Assembly: GCF_004365875.1 (NCBI RefSeq)
Contig: NZ_SODF01000002.1
Coordinates: 1,674,001 to 1,738,000 of the forward strand
Direction: 5' to 3'
Length of the DNA stretch: 64,000 nucleotides
DNA from: Kribbella kalugense
Lineage (GTDB): Bacteria; Actinomycetota; Actinomycetes; Propionibacteriales; Kribbellaceae
Below the pieces are notes generated by a model, which was given only the letters and a program-made list of their open reading frames with translations, did no database searches and was not told the DNA's origin. A program made the translations under genes and the position numbers. Positions 41,314 through 49,755 of the stretch are shown here, one piece after another. Position 1 is the first letter of the stretch. Each line of letters begins with the position of its first letter.

Positions 41314-44300
41314 TTAGTTGCGGTTGATGGTGAAGGTGCTGGTGGTGTTGTGGATGTCTTCGGCGTTGTTGGTGAGGGTTAGGTTGTTGAAGGTTACGGA
41401 GCCTACGGCTGGGCCTTGGCCGGGTTCGGGGAGTTCGTTGGCCCAGAGGCCGAAGCCGGACTTGGCGTCGAAGGCGTCGCCGGATTTGCGGGCTCCGGAG
41501 ATCGTCGTGTTGGTGAAGACGGTGTCCGCGACCGGGAACTGCGGCTGGCCGCCGACGTAGTTGGTCTGGAACATGATTCCGCTGTACGTCGGATCGACCA
41601 CATCGAGATCATTCACGCGAATCCCCTGGAAGATCTTCGAGGCCGAGAAGATCCACACCGCGGGGAAGGCCTGGTTGCCCCAGAAATGCCCACCGGACCG
41701 CACCACCGAAGCATTCTCGAAGACCGTCGGCGGTGTCGCCCCGAATCCGTTCATCGGAATGCCGAAGTCCAGGGAACTGATGGTGATCCCGGGATAGGTG
41801 AGCATGTCCGCGGCGTACAGGTTGCGGAAGATGTTGTTCGTCCCGCCGTACACCGCGAAGCCGGCGGCCCGCCAGGTCAGCGCGGCCGACAGGTTCTCGA
41901 AGACGTTGTCCCGGACTTCTCCACCACCGTTGTCGGTGGCGTTGAAGAGCGCGAAACTGTCGTCGCCGGTGGACCGGGCGTCGTTGTTGCTGACCGTGTT
42001 GCCGGACGAGCCGTTGGTCATGTTGATGCCGTCGGCAAACGTGTCGCGGATCCGCGAGTTCTTGATCGTCGACGTGTCGGTGTTGGAACCCCAGTACATG
42101 CAGACCATGTGCTCGACCCAGATGTTGTCGATGGTCATGTTCGCCGTACCCGAGAAGTCGAAGACCTTCCCAGGACCGTCGATTCGCGAGGTGTAGTTGC
42201 CGAAGTACGCGAACCCGCTGAACGTCGATCCGTTCGCCGACGCCTCGGACCGGAATCCGATGTCGGTGTTGTCCTGCGTGGTCGGCGCGTGGAACCGGGT
42301 GAACCAAGGTCCGGCGCCGACGATCTTGATCGCCTTGCCGTACACCTGGAACTTCGACGACGTGTCGTAGTCACCGGCCGGCAGGTAGACACCCTGCAGC
42401 GTGCTGTCCTGCCGCACCTTGTCGAGCGCGTTCTGCACGTCCTGCTGGCTGAACCCGGCCGGCGTGACGAATCCCGTGCCAGGGTTGGCGATCGGCGTCG
42501 CCGCTTCGGTGTCAACGAAGTCGATCGTGTAGGTCAGGCTGTTCGACGGATCCTTCTGCAGCCGGATCTTGGTCCCGGCCGGGTAGGTCTGGTCGAGCAT
42601 CAGGTTGGCCTCGTCGTAGATGTGCCGCGCGGGTCCCGACCCCGGCGAGTTGTTCGGCGAGGCTTCCGCGCCGTACAGCCAGGCGTACTTCGAGGTCAGC
42701 GGCAACGTCTTGGCGAAGGTGCCGTTGACGTACACGCTGATCGACGAGGTCTGGCCGTCGCCGCCCGACGCGTCCGGCATCGAGAACCGGGTGACGAGCG
42801 TGTTCGTGCTGGCCCGCGTGGTGAACTCGACGTACGAGCCGTTGGAGCCGAGCGTGACCGCGCGACGTCCGGACGCCTCACCGGCCAGGTCGCCGATGGT
42901 GCGGTTCGGACCGATGACGGATGCACCGCCGCCGACCGCGGCGTCCTCGGCCTCCTGGTGGTCGTACGGCATGTTCGCGCCGCGGCCCACGAAGAACGGC
43001 CGTTCACTGGTGTTGTTGGTCCGCTTCACCGGCAGCTCGTTCGTGTCGTCCGCGAGGACAACCTTCACGGAGTAGCGGCCGTTGGCAGCCGTCCAGTTGC
43101 CGAGAGCAACAGCCGGAGTCGTCGCACCGGCGGCGATCGACCCGTTGTAGCTACCGGTTAGCGTCGTGACCACGGACGATCCGTTCAGAACCGTGAGCGT
43201 GATCCCGTGCGCACCAGACGCCGAGGCGACACTGCCCTGGTTCTTGATCGCGACCGAGAAGGCGACCGAGTTACCGGCCGACGGGTTGCCCGGCGTCCAG
43301 TTCACCGCCGACGCGATCAGGTCCGAGCTCGCCACCGGTGTCACCACGAGAGGCCCGGAAGCGTTCGCGCTGTTGTTGCCGTCGTTCTGCTCGATCACCG
43401 AGTTGGCCTCGTCGACCTTCGCGCTGAGCGTGTAGCTGCCCGCGTCCCGGGCACCGATGGACGCGCTGACTGTCGTCGACGCGCCGGCTGCGAGTGCGCC
43501 GACAGGCGCCGTACCGACCTTGGTGGCACCGAGGTAGAAGTTGACGTCGGTCGCCGTGGAGGCCGCCGTACCGCCGTTGTTGACTGTCGCGCGGACCGTG
43601 ATTGTGTCGGTCTCGACCGGTGCGGTCGGGGTCCAGGACACGTTCGAGAGCGTGAGGTCCGGGTTCGGCGCCGGTACTCCGAGCACCTGCAGCTCGGCGA
43701 CCTGTCCGGCCGGTGCACCGGTGTTCCCGGTGAAGTTCAGCCGTACGTCGGCCACCCGCGCGCTGACCGGGATCGTCACGCTGTTGCCGCTCGACGGGTT
43801 GAAGTCGTAGCCGGCCGACGGAACGATCGTGGTGAAGGTCGAGGAGCTCTGCTCCCGGCCGAGGATCGAGAACGTCTGCGTCCGCGGTCCCCAGGCCGCG
43901 TCCGGGTTGAGCCGGATCACGATCGAGCTGAGGTCTGCGTTCGCGCCGAGTTGCGTGGTCAGCGTGGCCGGGTTGGCGTTGCCCTCCCAGTACGTCGTCA
44001 CGTCGTCGTCGTTCGCGTTGGCCGGCACGTAGGTGAACGTGTACCCGGACGCGGTGATCGGCTTGTGCAGTGCGAGGTTGCTGCCCGGGCCGCCGCTGCC
44101 GTTCCGGGTGACCGTGTTGCTGTTCGGCGATTGGTTGCCAGCAGCATCCTTCGCGCGGACGAAGTACGCCACGGACACGTTGGCCGACTGGTTGTCGGTG
44201 TACGTGAGCACGTTGCCGGCCACGCTGGTCCGGAGCTGTCCGTTCGCGTAGACGTCGTACCCGGTGACCCCGACGTTGTCGGTCGAAGCGCTCCAGGTGA

Positions 44301-44904
44301 GTTTGATCTGCCCGGCGCCGGGCTCGGTGAAGGCCAGGTTGCCCGGGGCGGTGGGAGCCTGACCGTCACCGGTCGCCGGCCCGTAGACCTCGAGCTCGGA
44401 CAGTTGCCCAGCCGGCCAGCCGGTGTTTGCAGTGATCCGGACCCGGACGTACCGCATGGTGGCGGTGCCGTAGTTGACGGTCACGGTGTTGTTCGGCGGG
44501 CTGAATGTGCGTGCCGCGGAAGCAGACAGGTCGGTGAAGTTCTGCCCGTCGGTGCTGCCCTGGACCGCGAGGGTCTGGTCGCGGGCGCCCCAGTTGGCGG
44601 TCGGCAGCTTGAGGACGACCTGGTTGGTCGCGACCGAGGAGCCGAGGTCGACCTGGACCCACTGCGGGAACGCGTTGTTCGCGCTCTCCCAGTAGCTGCC
44701 CTGGTTGCCGTCGGTCACGTTCGACGCGGCGTAGTTCTGGGTGCTGCTACTGGCCGAGGCGGTCTTGCCGGCGGCGAGGTTGGTTCCGGCGAGTACGGCG
44801 GCCGACGCGGTGCCGGCCCCCGTCGGGTGGATGAGTGGGCTCGCTGCGAGCGCCAGGCTCGCAGCGAGCAAGGCGACCGGCAGCCGCCATTTCGGGATAC
44901 GCAT
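41314..44904 (-). CDS. Secreted multidomain alpha-1,3-glucanase-like protein (GH87-type, discoidin/FN3/CARDB modules)
   Basis: A 1196-residue exported protein: signal peptide to about residue 35, F5/8 (discoidin) domain at about 40-175, fibronectin type III 180-265, second discoidin 273-410, two CARDB domains (413-520, 525-635), a CBM35/6-like domain (from QEAEDAAVGGG, about 650-800) and a C-terminal right-handed beta-helix. In the helix Asp958 (ADGIN) is followed 23 and 24 residues later by Asp981-Asp982 (STGDDSF); that spacing is the same as in the catalytic triad I recall for GH87 mycodextranases, which cut fungal cell-wall alpha-1,3-glucan. ATG at 44904 follows AGGAGAGG. Confidence 0.82.
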   Translation of the reverse strand: MRIPKWRLPVALLAASLALAASPLIHPTGAGTASAAVLAGTNLAAGKTASASSSTQNYAASNVTDGNQGSYWESANNAFPQWVQVDLGSSVATNQVVLKLPTANWGARDQTLAVQGSTDGQNFTDLSASAARTFSPPNNTVTVNYGTATMRYVRVRITANTGWPAGQLSELEVYGPATGDGQAPTAPGNLAFTEPGAGQIKLTWSASTDNVGVTGYDVYANGQLRTSVAGNVLTYTDNQSANVSVAYFVRAKDAAGNQSPNSNTVTRNGSGGPGSNLALHKPITASGYTFTYVPANANDDDVTTYWEGNANPATLTTQLGANADLSSIVIRLNPDAAWGPRTQTFSILGREQSSSTFTTIVPSAGYDFNPSSGNSVTIPVSARVADVRLNFTGNTGAPAGQVAELQVLGVPAPNPDLTLSNVSWTPTAPVETDTITVRATVNNGGTAASTATDVNFYLGATKVGTAPVGALAAGASTTVSASIGARDAGSYTLSAKVDEANSVIEQNDGNNSANASGPLVVTPVASSDLIASAVNWTPGNPSAGNSVAFSVAIKNQGSVASASGAHGITLTVLNGSSVVTTLTGSYNGSIAAGATTPAVALGNWTAANGRYSVKVVLADDTNELPVKRTNNTSERPFFVGRGANMPYDHQEAEDAAVGGGASVIGPNRTIGDLAGEASGRRAVTLGSNGSYVEFTTRASTNTLVTRFSMPDASGGDGQTSSISVYVNGTFAKTLPLTSKYAWLYGAEASPNNSPGSGPARHIYDEANLMLDQTYPAGTKIRLQKDPSNSLTYTIDFVDTEAATPIANPGTGFVTPAGFSQQDVQNALDKVRQDSTLQGVYLPAGDYDTSSKFQVYGKAIKIVGAGPWFTRFHAPTTQDNTDIGFRSEASANGSTFSGFAYFGNYTSRIDGPGKVFDFSGTANMTIDNIWVEHMVCMYWGSNTDTSTIKNSRIRDTFADGINMTNGSSGNTVSNNDARSTGDDSFALFNATDNGGGEVRDNVFENLSAALTWRAAGFAVYGGTNNIFRNLYAADMLTYPGITISSLDFGIPMNGFGATPPTVFENASVVRSGGHFWGNQAFPAVWIFSASKIFQGIRVNDLDVVDPTYSGIMFQTNYVGGQPQFPVADTVFTNTTISGARKSGDAFDAKSGFGLWANELPEPGQGPAVGSVTFNNLTLTNNAEDIHNTTSTFTINRN

Positions 44905-45053
44905 GGCCTCTCCTGGTGGGCGGGTGATGAGGAGGCAGGGGTAGCAAGCGCCACGCGAAGGTCCGGAACTTTCTCTACTTTGCTCATTTCTTGCGCGACG
45001 CTGGCTCATTGTTACGGCACGACTACGCGAGCGTCAACGGTTCATGACGCAGA

Positions 45054-45086
45054 AAGGGCCGACTCGCGGTCTGCGAGCCGGCCCTT
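45054..45086 (-). terminator. Terminator after the symporter gene
   Basis: A 14-bp stem with one mismatch (AAGGGCCGACTCGC at 45054-45067 against 45073-45086) and a 5-base loop, 12 bp after the stop of the symporter gene on the minus strand and followed there by TTTCTG. Confidence 0.7.
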
Positions 45087-45097
45087 CGGGAGTTGCG

Positions 45098-46735
45098 TCA
45101 GTGCTTGCCGGGACCCTCCGCGCCCGCGCCGGTGAGCGCGCGAACCGAGAGCTCGTTGTAGCGGGTCTCGCTCGACCGGTCCCGGCCGAGGAACGTGCCG
45201 AGGACGCCGAACAGGAAGCCCAGCGGGATCGACACGATGCCCGGGTTCGACAGCGGGAACCAGGCGAAGTCGGCGCCGGTGATCATCGACGTCGGCTTGC
45301 CGGACACCACCGGCGAGAACACCACGAGTACGACGGCCGAGATCAGCCCGCCGTAGATGCTCCAGACCGCGCCGGAGGTGTTGAACCGCCTCCAGAACAG
45401 GTTGAACAGCAGCGCCGGCAGGTTCGCCGAGGCGGCGACCGCGAAGGCCAGCGCGACCAGGAACGCGATGTTCAGCTTCTGCGCCGGGATGGCCAAGGCG
45501 ATCGCGACCGCGCCGATCCCGATGGCCGCGAACCGGGCCACCCGCAGCTCGCTCTTCTCGCTCGGCTTGGTCTTGGCGATGACGTTCGCGTACAGGTCGT
45601 GCGCGAACGACGACGCCGAGGTCAGCGTCAGACCGGCCACCACCGCGAGGATCGTCGCGAAGGCGACCGCCGCGATCAGCGCGAGCAGGATCGCTCCGCC
45701 GACCGACCCGGCCCCGCCGCCGACGGACTCCGCCAGCAGCGGCGACGCCACATTGCCCTTCGACTCAGCCACCGCCGAACCCTTGCCGGTGTTCAGCAGT
45801 GCAGCCGCACCGAACCCGAGCGCCAGCGTCATCAGGTAGAACACGCCGATCAGCCCGATCGCCCACTGCACCGATCGCCGAGCGGATCGCGAGTCCGGCA
45901 CGGTGTAGAAGCGGATCAGGATGTGCGGCAGACCCGCCGTACCGAGGACGAGCGCGAGGCCGAGGGACAGGAAGTCGATCTGGCCGGTGAGGTCCTTGCC
46001 GTACAGCAGGCCGGGCTGCAGGAACGACTCGCCGTGGCCGGACTTCGTCGCCGCCGAGCCGAGCAGGTCGGAGATGTTGAAGTGGAACTTCAGCAGCACC
46101 AGGAAGGTGATCACGACCGTGCCGGCCATCAGCAGCACGGCCTTGACGATCTGCACCCAGGTGGTGCCTCTCATGCCGCCGACCGTCACGTAGACGATCA
46201 TCAGCGCGCCGACCAGGATGATGACGGCCGCCTTCACGCCCTCGCTCTTCACCCCGAGCAGCAGGCCGACGAGCGATCCGGCGCCGACCATCTGGGCCAG
46301 CAGGTAGAAGATCGAGACCACGATCGTGGAGGTCGCGGCCGCGGTCCGGACCGGCCGCTGCTTCATCCGGAACGCGAGCTGGTCCGCCATCGTGAACCGG
46401 CCCGAGTTCCGCAGCAGCTCGGCGACCAGCAGCAGCGCCACCAGCCAGGCCACCAGGAACCCGATCGAGTACAGGAAGCCGTCGTACCCGTAGAGGGCGA
46501 TCTGGCCGGAGATACCGAGGAACGACGCCGCGGACATGTAGTCACCGGCAACCGCCAGGCCGTTCTGCGCGCCGGTGAACGAGCGCCCGCCGGCGTAGTA
46601 GTCGGCCGCGGTCTTGTTCTGCCGGGACGCCCACCAGGTGATGTACAGCGTGACGGCAACGACCGCGGTGAACAGCGAGATGGTCAGCGCCCGGTTGCCG
46701 GGCTCAGTCGCGAGCGGGATCAGAAGCGTGTTCAC
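45098..46735 (-). CDS. actP: Solute:sodium symporter, ActP-like (acetate/organic acid uptake)
   Basis: A 545-residue SSS-family permease with about 13 membrane helices; signatures AADYYAGGRSFTGAQNGLAVAGDYMSAASFLGISG and GLPHILIRFYTVPDSRSARRSVQWA are those of ActP/DUF485-associated symporters. It would take up acetate or another short monocarboxylate with Na+ or H+. The GTG at 46735 overlaps the stop of the upstream DUF485 gene (GTGA). The presence of acs in the same window is consistent with acetate use. Exact substrate is not determined by sequence. Confidence 0.88.
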   Translation of the reverse strand: MNTLLIPLATEPGNRALTISLFTAVVAVTLYITWWASRQNKTAADYYAGGRSFTGAQNGLAVAGDYMSAASFLGISGQIALYGYDGFLYSIGFLVAWLVALLLVAELLRNSGRFTMADQLAFRMKQRPVRTAAATSTIVVSIFYLLAQMVGAGSLVGLLLGVKSEGVKAAVIILVGALMIVYVTVGGMRGTTWVQIVKAVLLMAGTVVITFLVLLKFHFNISDLLGSAATKSGHGESFLQPGLLYGKDLTGQIDFLSLGLALVLGTAGLPHILIRFYTVPDSRSARRSVQWAIGLIGVFYLMTLALGFGAAALLNTGKGSAVAESKGNVASPLLAESVGGGAGSVGGAILLALIAAVAFATILAVVAGLTLTSASSFAHDLYANVIAKTKPSEKSELRVARFAAIGIGAVAIALAIPAQKLNIAFLVALAFAVAASANLPALLFNLFWRRFNTSGAVWSIYGGLISAVVLVVFSPVVSGKPTSMITGADFAWFPLSNPGIVSIPLGFLFGVLGTFLGRDRSSETRYNELSVRALTGAGAEGPGKH

Positions 46736-47076
46736 CGGCGGCGCTCCCTCTTGTACTTCGCGTTCAGGCCGTGGGCCAGCGGATCGAGCCTCCGGTTGGC
46801 GAACCGGCCGTACACGGCGGCGATCACGAACGTGGACACGAACTGCAGCAGGCCGAAGATCAGCGCCACGTTGATGTGGCTGCCGCCCAATCGGTGACTC
46901 ATGAAGCCGCGGGCCCAGTTGTTGCAGGCGACGTACGCCAGGTACCACGCCATGAAGGCGATCGTCCACGGTACGACGAAGTTCTTGTACCGCCGTTTGA
47001 GCTCGGTGAAGTCGGCCGCGTCGTGCACCGCCTCATAGGCGCGGGCGTCTCGCTCGCGCACCACTTCCTGGTCCAT
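46732..47076 (-). CDS. DUF485 membrane protein, partner of the symporter
   Basis: A 114-residue protein with two membrane helices and the DUF485 pattern DFTELKRRYKNFVVPWTIAFMAWYLAYVACNNWARGFM... NVALIFGLLQFVSTFVIAAVYGRFANRRLDPLA. Genes of this family (yjcH in E. coli) sit directly before actP; the role is unknown but probably accessory to the transporter. ATG at 47076 with AAGGGGAA upstream. A MITE-like element begins 65 bp upstream, in the expected promoter region. Confidence 0.9.
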   Translation of the reverse strand: MDQEVVRERDARAYEAVHDAADFTELKRRYKNFVVPWTIAFMAWYLAYVACNNWARGFMSHRLGGSHINVALIFGLLQFVSTFVIAAVYGRFANRRLDPLAHGLNAKYKRERRR

Positions 47077-47140
47077 GAGTTCCCCTTTTTTGGACTAGAA
47101 CCAGGTGCACGTTAGCCGGAAGTCGCCTGTTTGTGACCCT

Positions 47141-47307
47141 TAGGGCGTGTCCGACACTCCAGCGCCTACTGCGCGGCACTCGGCACGGCACCTCGCCGCA
47201 CGGGTGCAAAGGCCACGATGCTCCGCATCGAGACCTTCGCCCCCGCACGCCGATGCACCGCACCGAGCACCTGCTCGCTACGGCGCTGGAGTGTCGGACA
47301 CGCCCTA
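47141..47307. mobile_element. MITE-like element with perfect 26-bp terminal inverted repeats
   Basis: Positions 47141-47166, beginning TAGGGCGTGTCCGA, are the exact reverse complement of 47282-47307. The interior is an imperfect continuation of the same palindrome, centred on the hairpin CGATGC-TCC-GCATCG at about 47217-47231. The ends are flanked by, or include, TA on both sides, as for elements that duplicate a TA target. No coding capacity. It lies between the methyltransferase stop (17 bp away) and the DUF485-actP operon start (64 bp away). Confidence 0.85.
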
Positions 47308-47324
47308 CCGCAACCAAAACGTTT

Positions 47325-48161
47325 CTAGAGATGCGGTGCTACCGGCGCGTCGAGGGTACGGCGGTAGTTGGCGAACTCGCTCGGGTGAGCCCGGAAGCAG
47401 TCGGTGAAGTACGGCATCCGCAACGCCTCCGGCGGCCGGGCGGTGTGCTCGTAGATCAGCTCGATCTGGTCCAGGACCTGGTCACGCCGGGTGTCCTTGA
47501 GTACGGCGACCCGCGAGTGCGACTGGGCCAACTGCCGTAGGCCCTCCCGATTCAGGTCGTGCCAGTGCCGGAACCGGGACGACTCGGGCGGTGTGAACAG
47601 GTTCGACTGGTCGAGGATCGGCACCGGGTCGAACCGGTCGCTGCCACGGACGTCGTCGCCCTGGATCACCTGGAAGATCCGGCGCACCCAGGGGACCACG
47701 GTGTCCGCGTTGTTCCAGAGCAGGCCCAGTACGCCGTCAGGCCGCAGTACCCGGGCGATCTCCGGCAGGGCCCGGGCGTGGTCGAACCAGTGGAACGCCT
47801 GCCCGACGATGACCGCGTCGACCGAGGCGTGCGCCAGCGGAATCGACTCCGCGGCGCCGACCATCGTGTCGATCCCGGAACGGCGCCGGCAGACCTCGAG
47901 CATCTCCTGCGACGGGTCGACCGCGATCACGTCATGGCCGAGCCCGGCCGCGACCGCGGCGAGCTTGCCGGTGCCGGCGCCCAGATCGAGGACCTGCAGC
48001 CCGCGGCCCGGTCCGAGGATCCAGCTCAGCGCCTCGACCGGGAACGTCGGCCGGCCCAGGTCGTACGCGCCCGCGACGGCGCCGAACGACTTCGCCCGCG
48101 CGGCATCAGCGCCGTTCACCGGGGCGTCGCCGGACTCCGCAGCTGGATCATTGGTGGTCAT
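47325..48161 (-). CDS. Class I SAM-dependent methyltransferase
   Basis: A 278-residue methyltransferase with motif I VLDLGAGTGKLAAVAAGLGHDVIAVDPS, post-I acidic residue in AVDPSQEMLEVC, and the UbiE/COQ5-type ARVLRPDGVLGLLWNN. The AFHWFDH segment is found in the small-molecule methyltransferase group that includes trans-aconitate and sterol enzymes; the substrate is unknown. ATG at 48161 (or GTG 48164); no good ribosome site. On the same strand as the symporter operon, but separated by the MITE-like element. Confidence 0.85.
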   Translation of the reverse strand: MTTNDPAAESGDAPVNGADAARAKSFGAVAGAYDLGRPTFPVEALSWILGPGRGLQVLDLGAGTGKLAAVAAGLGHDVIAVDPSQEMLEVCRRRSGIDTMVGAAESIPLAHASVDAVIVGQAFHWFDHARALPEIARVLRPDGVLGLLWNNADTVVPWVRRIFQVIQGDDVRGSDRFDPVPILDQSNLFTPPESSRFRHWHDLNREGLRQLAQSHSRVAVLKDTRRDQVLDQIELIYEHTARPPEALRMPYFTDCFRAHPSEFANYRRTLDAPVAPHL

Positions 48162-48199
48162 CACGGTAAATCATGCCTTAGTACCCCGTGAGCGGACCG

Positions 48200-48952
48200 T
48201 TACTCGCCGAGCTTCTTCTGCTCGATGTGCGCGTTGAGCGTGGCCAGCTCCGGATGCGCGTCCAGGATCGCGACCAGCTCGGCGCAACCGAGCCGGGTCG
48301 CGTCGTACTCCTCGATCAGGGCGTCGAGCAACTTCCAGTCGTCCGCGGTGTCCAGCGTGAGCCGGTACTGCGCTGCGTTTTTGGAATGTGGGCCGCCGGA
48401 CCACGGGAGGTTCAGCAGCCGCATCTCGCCGGACCGGTTCTGGTGCAGATACGGCGTCACGTGCTCCCGGTCCGCCTTGAGCGTGGCCTTCGCCTCCGCG
48501 TCGTACAACCGGGCGGTGGAGAAGATCTCGAAGTCCATGCCGCGCGGGTAGGTGCGCTCCAGGCAGTTCGAGATGTAGAGGTCGGGGTCGTTCTCGGCCC
48601 GCCACCGATCGACGCCCGCGGCAACGATCTCCGGGTCGATCAGCGGGCAGTCCGACGTCACCCGGACGATCGCGTCCAGCTCGTGCTCGCGGGCAGCCCC
48701 GGCGAACCGGCTGAGTACGTCGTCCTCGCTGCCGCGGAAGACCGGGATGCCGTCCTCCTTGCAGACCTGCACGACGAGGTCGTCGTGGAAGTTCGTCGTG
48801 GTCGCGACGATCACCGGCAGGCCGGTGCGGCTCAGCCGGTCGAGATGGTGCTCGAGGTACGAACGGCCGGCGACACTCAGCAGCACCTTGGCCGGCAACC
48901 TCGTGCTGGTCACCCGGACCTGGGTGATGATGCCAATCTTCAGCTGTTCCAT
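48200..48952 (-). CDS. SpsF-like cytidylyltransferase (nonulosonate activation)
   Basis: A 250-residue nucleotidyltransferase of the SpsF group: GIITQVRVTSTRLPAKVLLSVAGRSYLEHHLDRL has the nucleotide-binding RxxSTRLPxKVL form, and RVTSDCPLIDPEIVAAGVD is the metal-binding strand. Members make CMP-activated acidic sugars. With pseB, pseC and pseG nearby it is the likely CMP-pseudaminate synthetase (PseF role), though the canonical PseF sequence differs. ATG at 48952 follows GGGAGA. It overlaps the preceding gene's end by 13 bp; last gene of the minus-strand operon. Confidence 0.82.
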   Translation of the reverse strand: MEQLKIGIITQVRVTSTRLPAKVLLSVAGRSYLEHHLDRLSRTGLPVIVATTTNFHDDLVVQVCKEDGIPVFRGSEDDVLSRFAGAAREHELDAIVRVTSDCPLIDPEIVAAGVDRWRAENDPDLYISNCLERTYPRGMDFEIFSTARLYDAEAKATLKADREHVTPYLHQNRSGEMRLLNLPWSGGPHSKNAAQYRLTLDTADDWKLLDALIEEYDATRLGCAELVAILDAHPELATLNAHIEQKKLGE

Positions 48953-49755
48953 CGGAACATCTCCCGGATCTCGGCCGGACCTGCGACGTGGTCGACGCCT
49001 AGCTCGGTATCGGTGAACTCACGGGCGACCGCGAGCGGGACGTACGGCTGGTCCAGCTCCGGCCACAGCCGCTTGATCCGCGCCTGGCCGCCGAACGACG
49101 GGTGCTCGTTCTCCAGCACCATGGGATCACCGTAAACCCCGGGCTGCAGCCCGAGCGAGGCGCCGTACAGGACCGCGGAGCTGAGCCGGTTGGAGGCGAC
49201 CCGCTCGTGCTTGCGCAGTTCGCGGAGCTGTTTGACCAGGAACTTCTCGTCGGTCTTGCGCCAATGCAGGCCGCGGTAGCCGTGCGTGATGACCCGGAAG
49301 CCGGCGCCGGCGTAGACCTTGCGGATGGCCGGCTGCTGGTACTCGTTCCAGTACAGGCAGACGGTCACCGGGCCGGTCTCGTGCTCGTTGATCGAGGCAA
49401 CGATCCGGCCGTGGTCGCCGAGCACGTGCTGGCCTTCCCAGCCGTGGAACGGGTAGAAAATGGTGCCCTTGGCCCGTTTCGCCGGTGTCGCGAGCTCCGG
49501 GTGCACCTTGAGCAAGTACAGCCAGACCGACCCGATCACCGAATAGTTGCGCAGGCCGAGTGCATGGCCACGCCGGCGAACGCTGTCGGACCAGACGAAC
49601 TTGGGCATCCCGGGCGCGAAGTTCGTGCCGTGTGCGAACCCGTCCAGGATGTTCCACCCGTGCTGGAGGTAGCCCCAGATCCGCGGTGGTTTCGAGAGTC
49701 CGGCGTACGTCGCCATGATGTTGGCGTGCCCGTAGAAGTGGTTGGCGTGGTGCAT
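48940..49755 (-). CDS. Predicted GT-B-like glycan assembly protein (family of 59860-60681)
   Basis: A 271-residue protein of no named family I can assign. It is homologous end to end with the protein of 59860-60681: both begin MHH-x-NHxYG, and share GYLQHGWNI, WSD-x2-RRRGHALG-x-RNY, FHGWEG, GFRV and RLS-x-AV-x-YG-x4-G-x2-P-x-VYGDPM. The C-terminal block resembles the nucleotide-sugar site of GT-B glycosyltransferases such as polysialyl- or CDP-polyol transferases, which is inference. ATG shares a base with the preceding stop (TGATG), so it is co-translated with the Rossmann-like protein. Confidence 0.6.
   Translation of the reverse strand: MHHANHFYGHANIMATYAGLSKPPRIWGYLQHGWNILDGFAHGTNFAPGMPKFVWSDSVRRRGHALGLRNYSVIGSVWLYLLKVHPELATPAKRAKGTIFYPFHGWEGQHVLGDHGRIVASINEHETGPVTVCLYWNEYQQPAIRKVYAGAGFRVITHGYRGLHWRKTDEKFLVKQLRELRKHERVASNRLSSAVLYGASLGLQPGVYGDPMVLENEHPSFGGQARIKRLWPELDQPYVPLAVAREFTDTELGVDHVAGPAEIREMFRWNS

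Noticed and set aside
47141..47307. Plain transcription terminator for the methyltransferase gene
   Set aside because: Perfect 26-bp ends far apart, TA flanks and a palindromic interior fit a transposable element better, although it may also terminate transcription.
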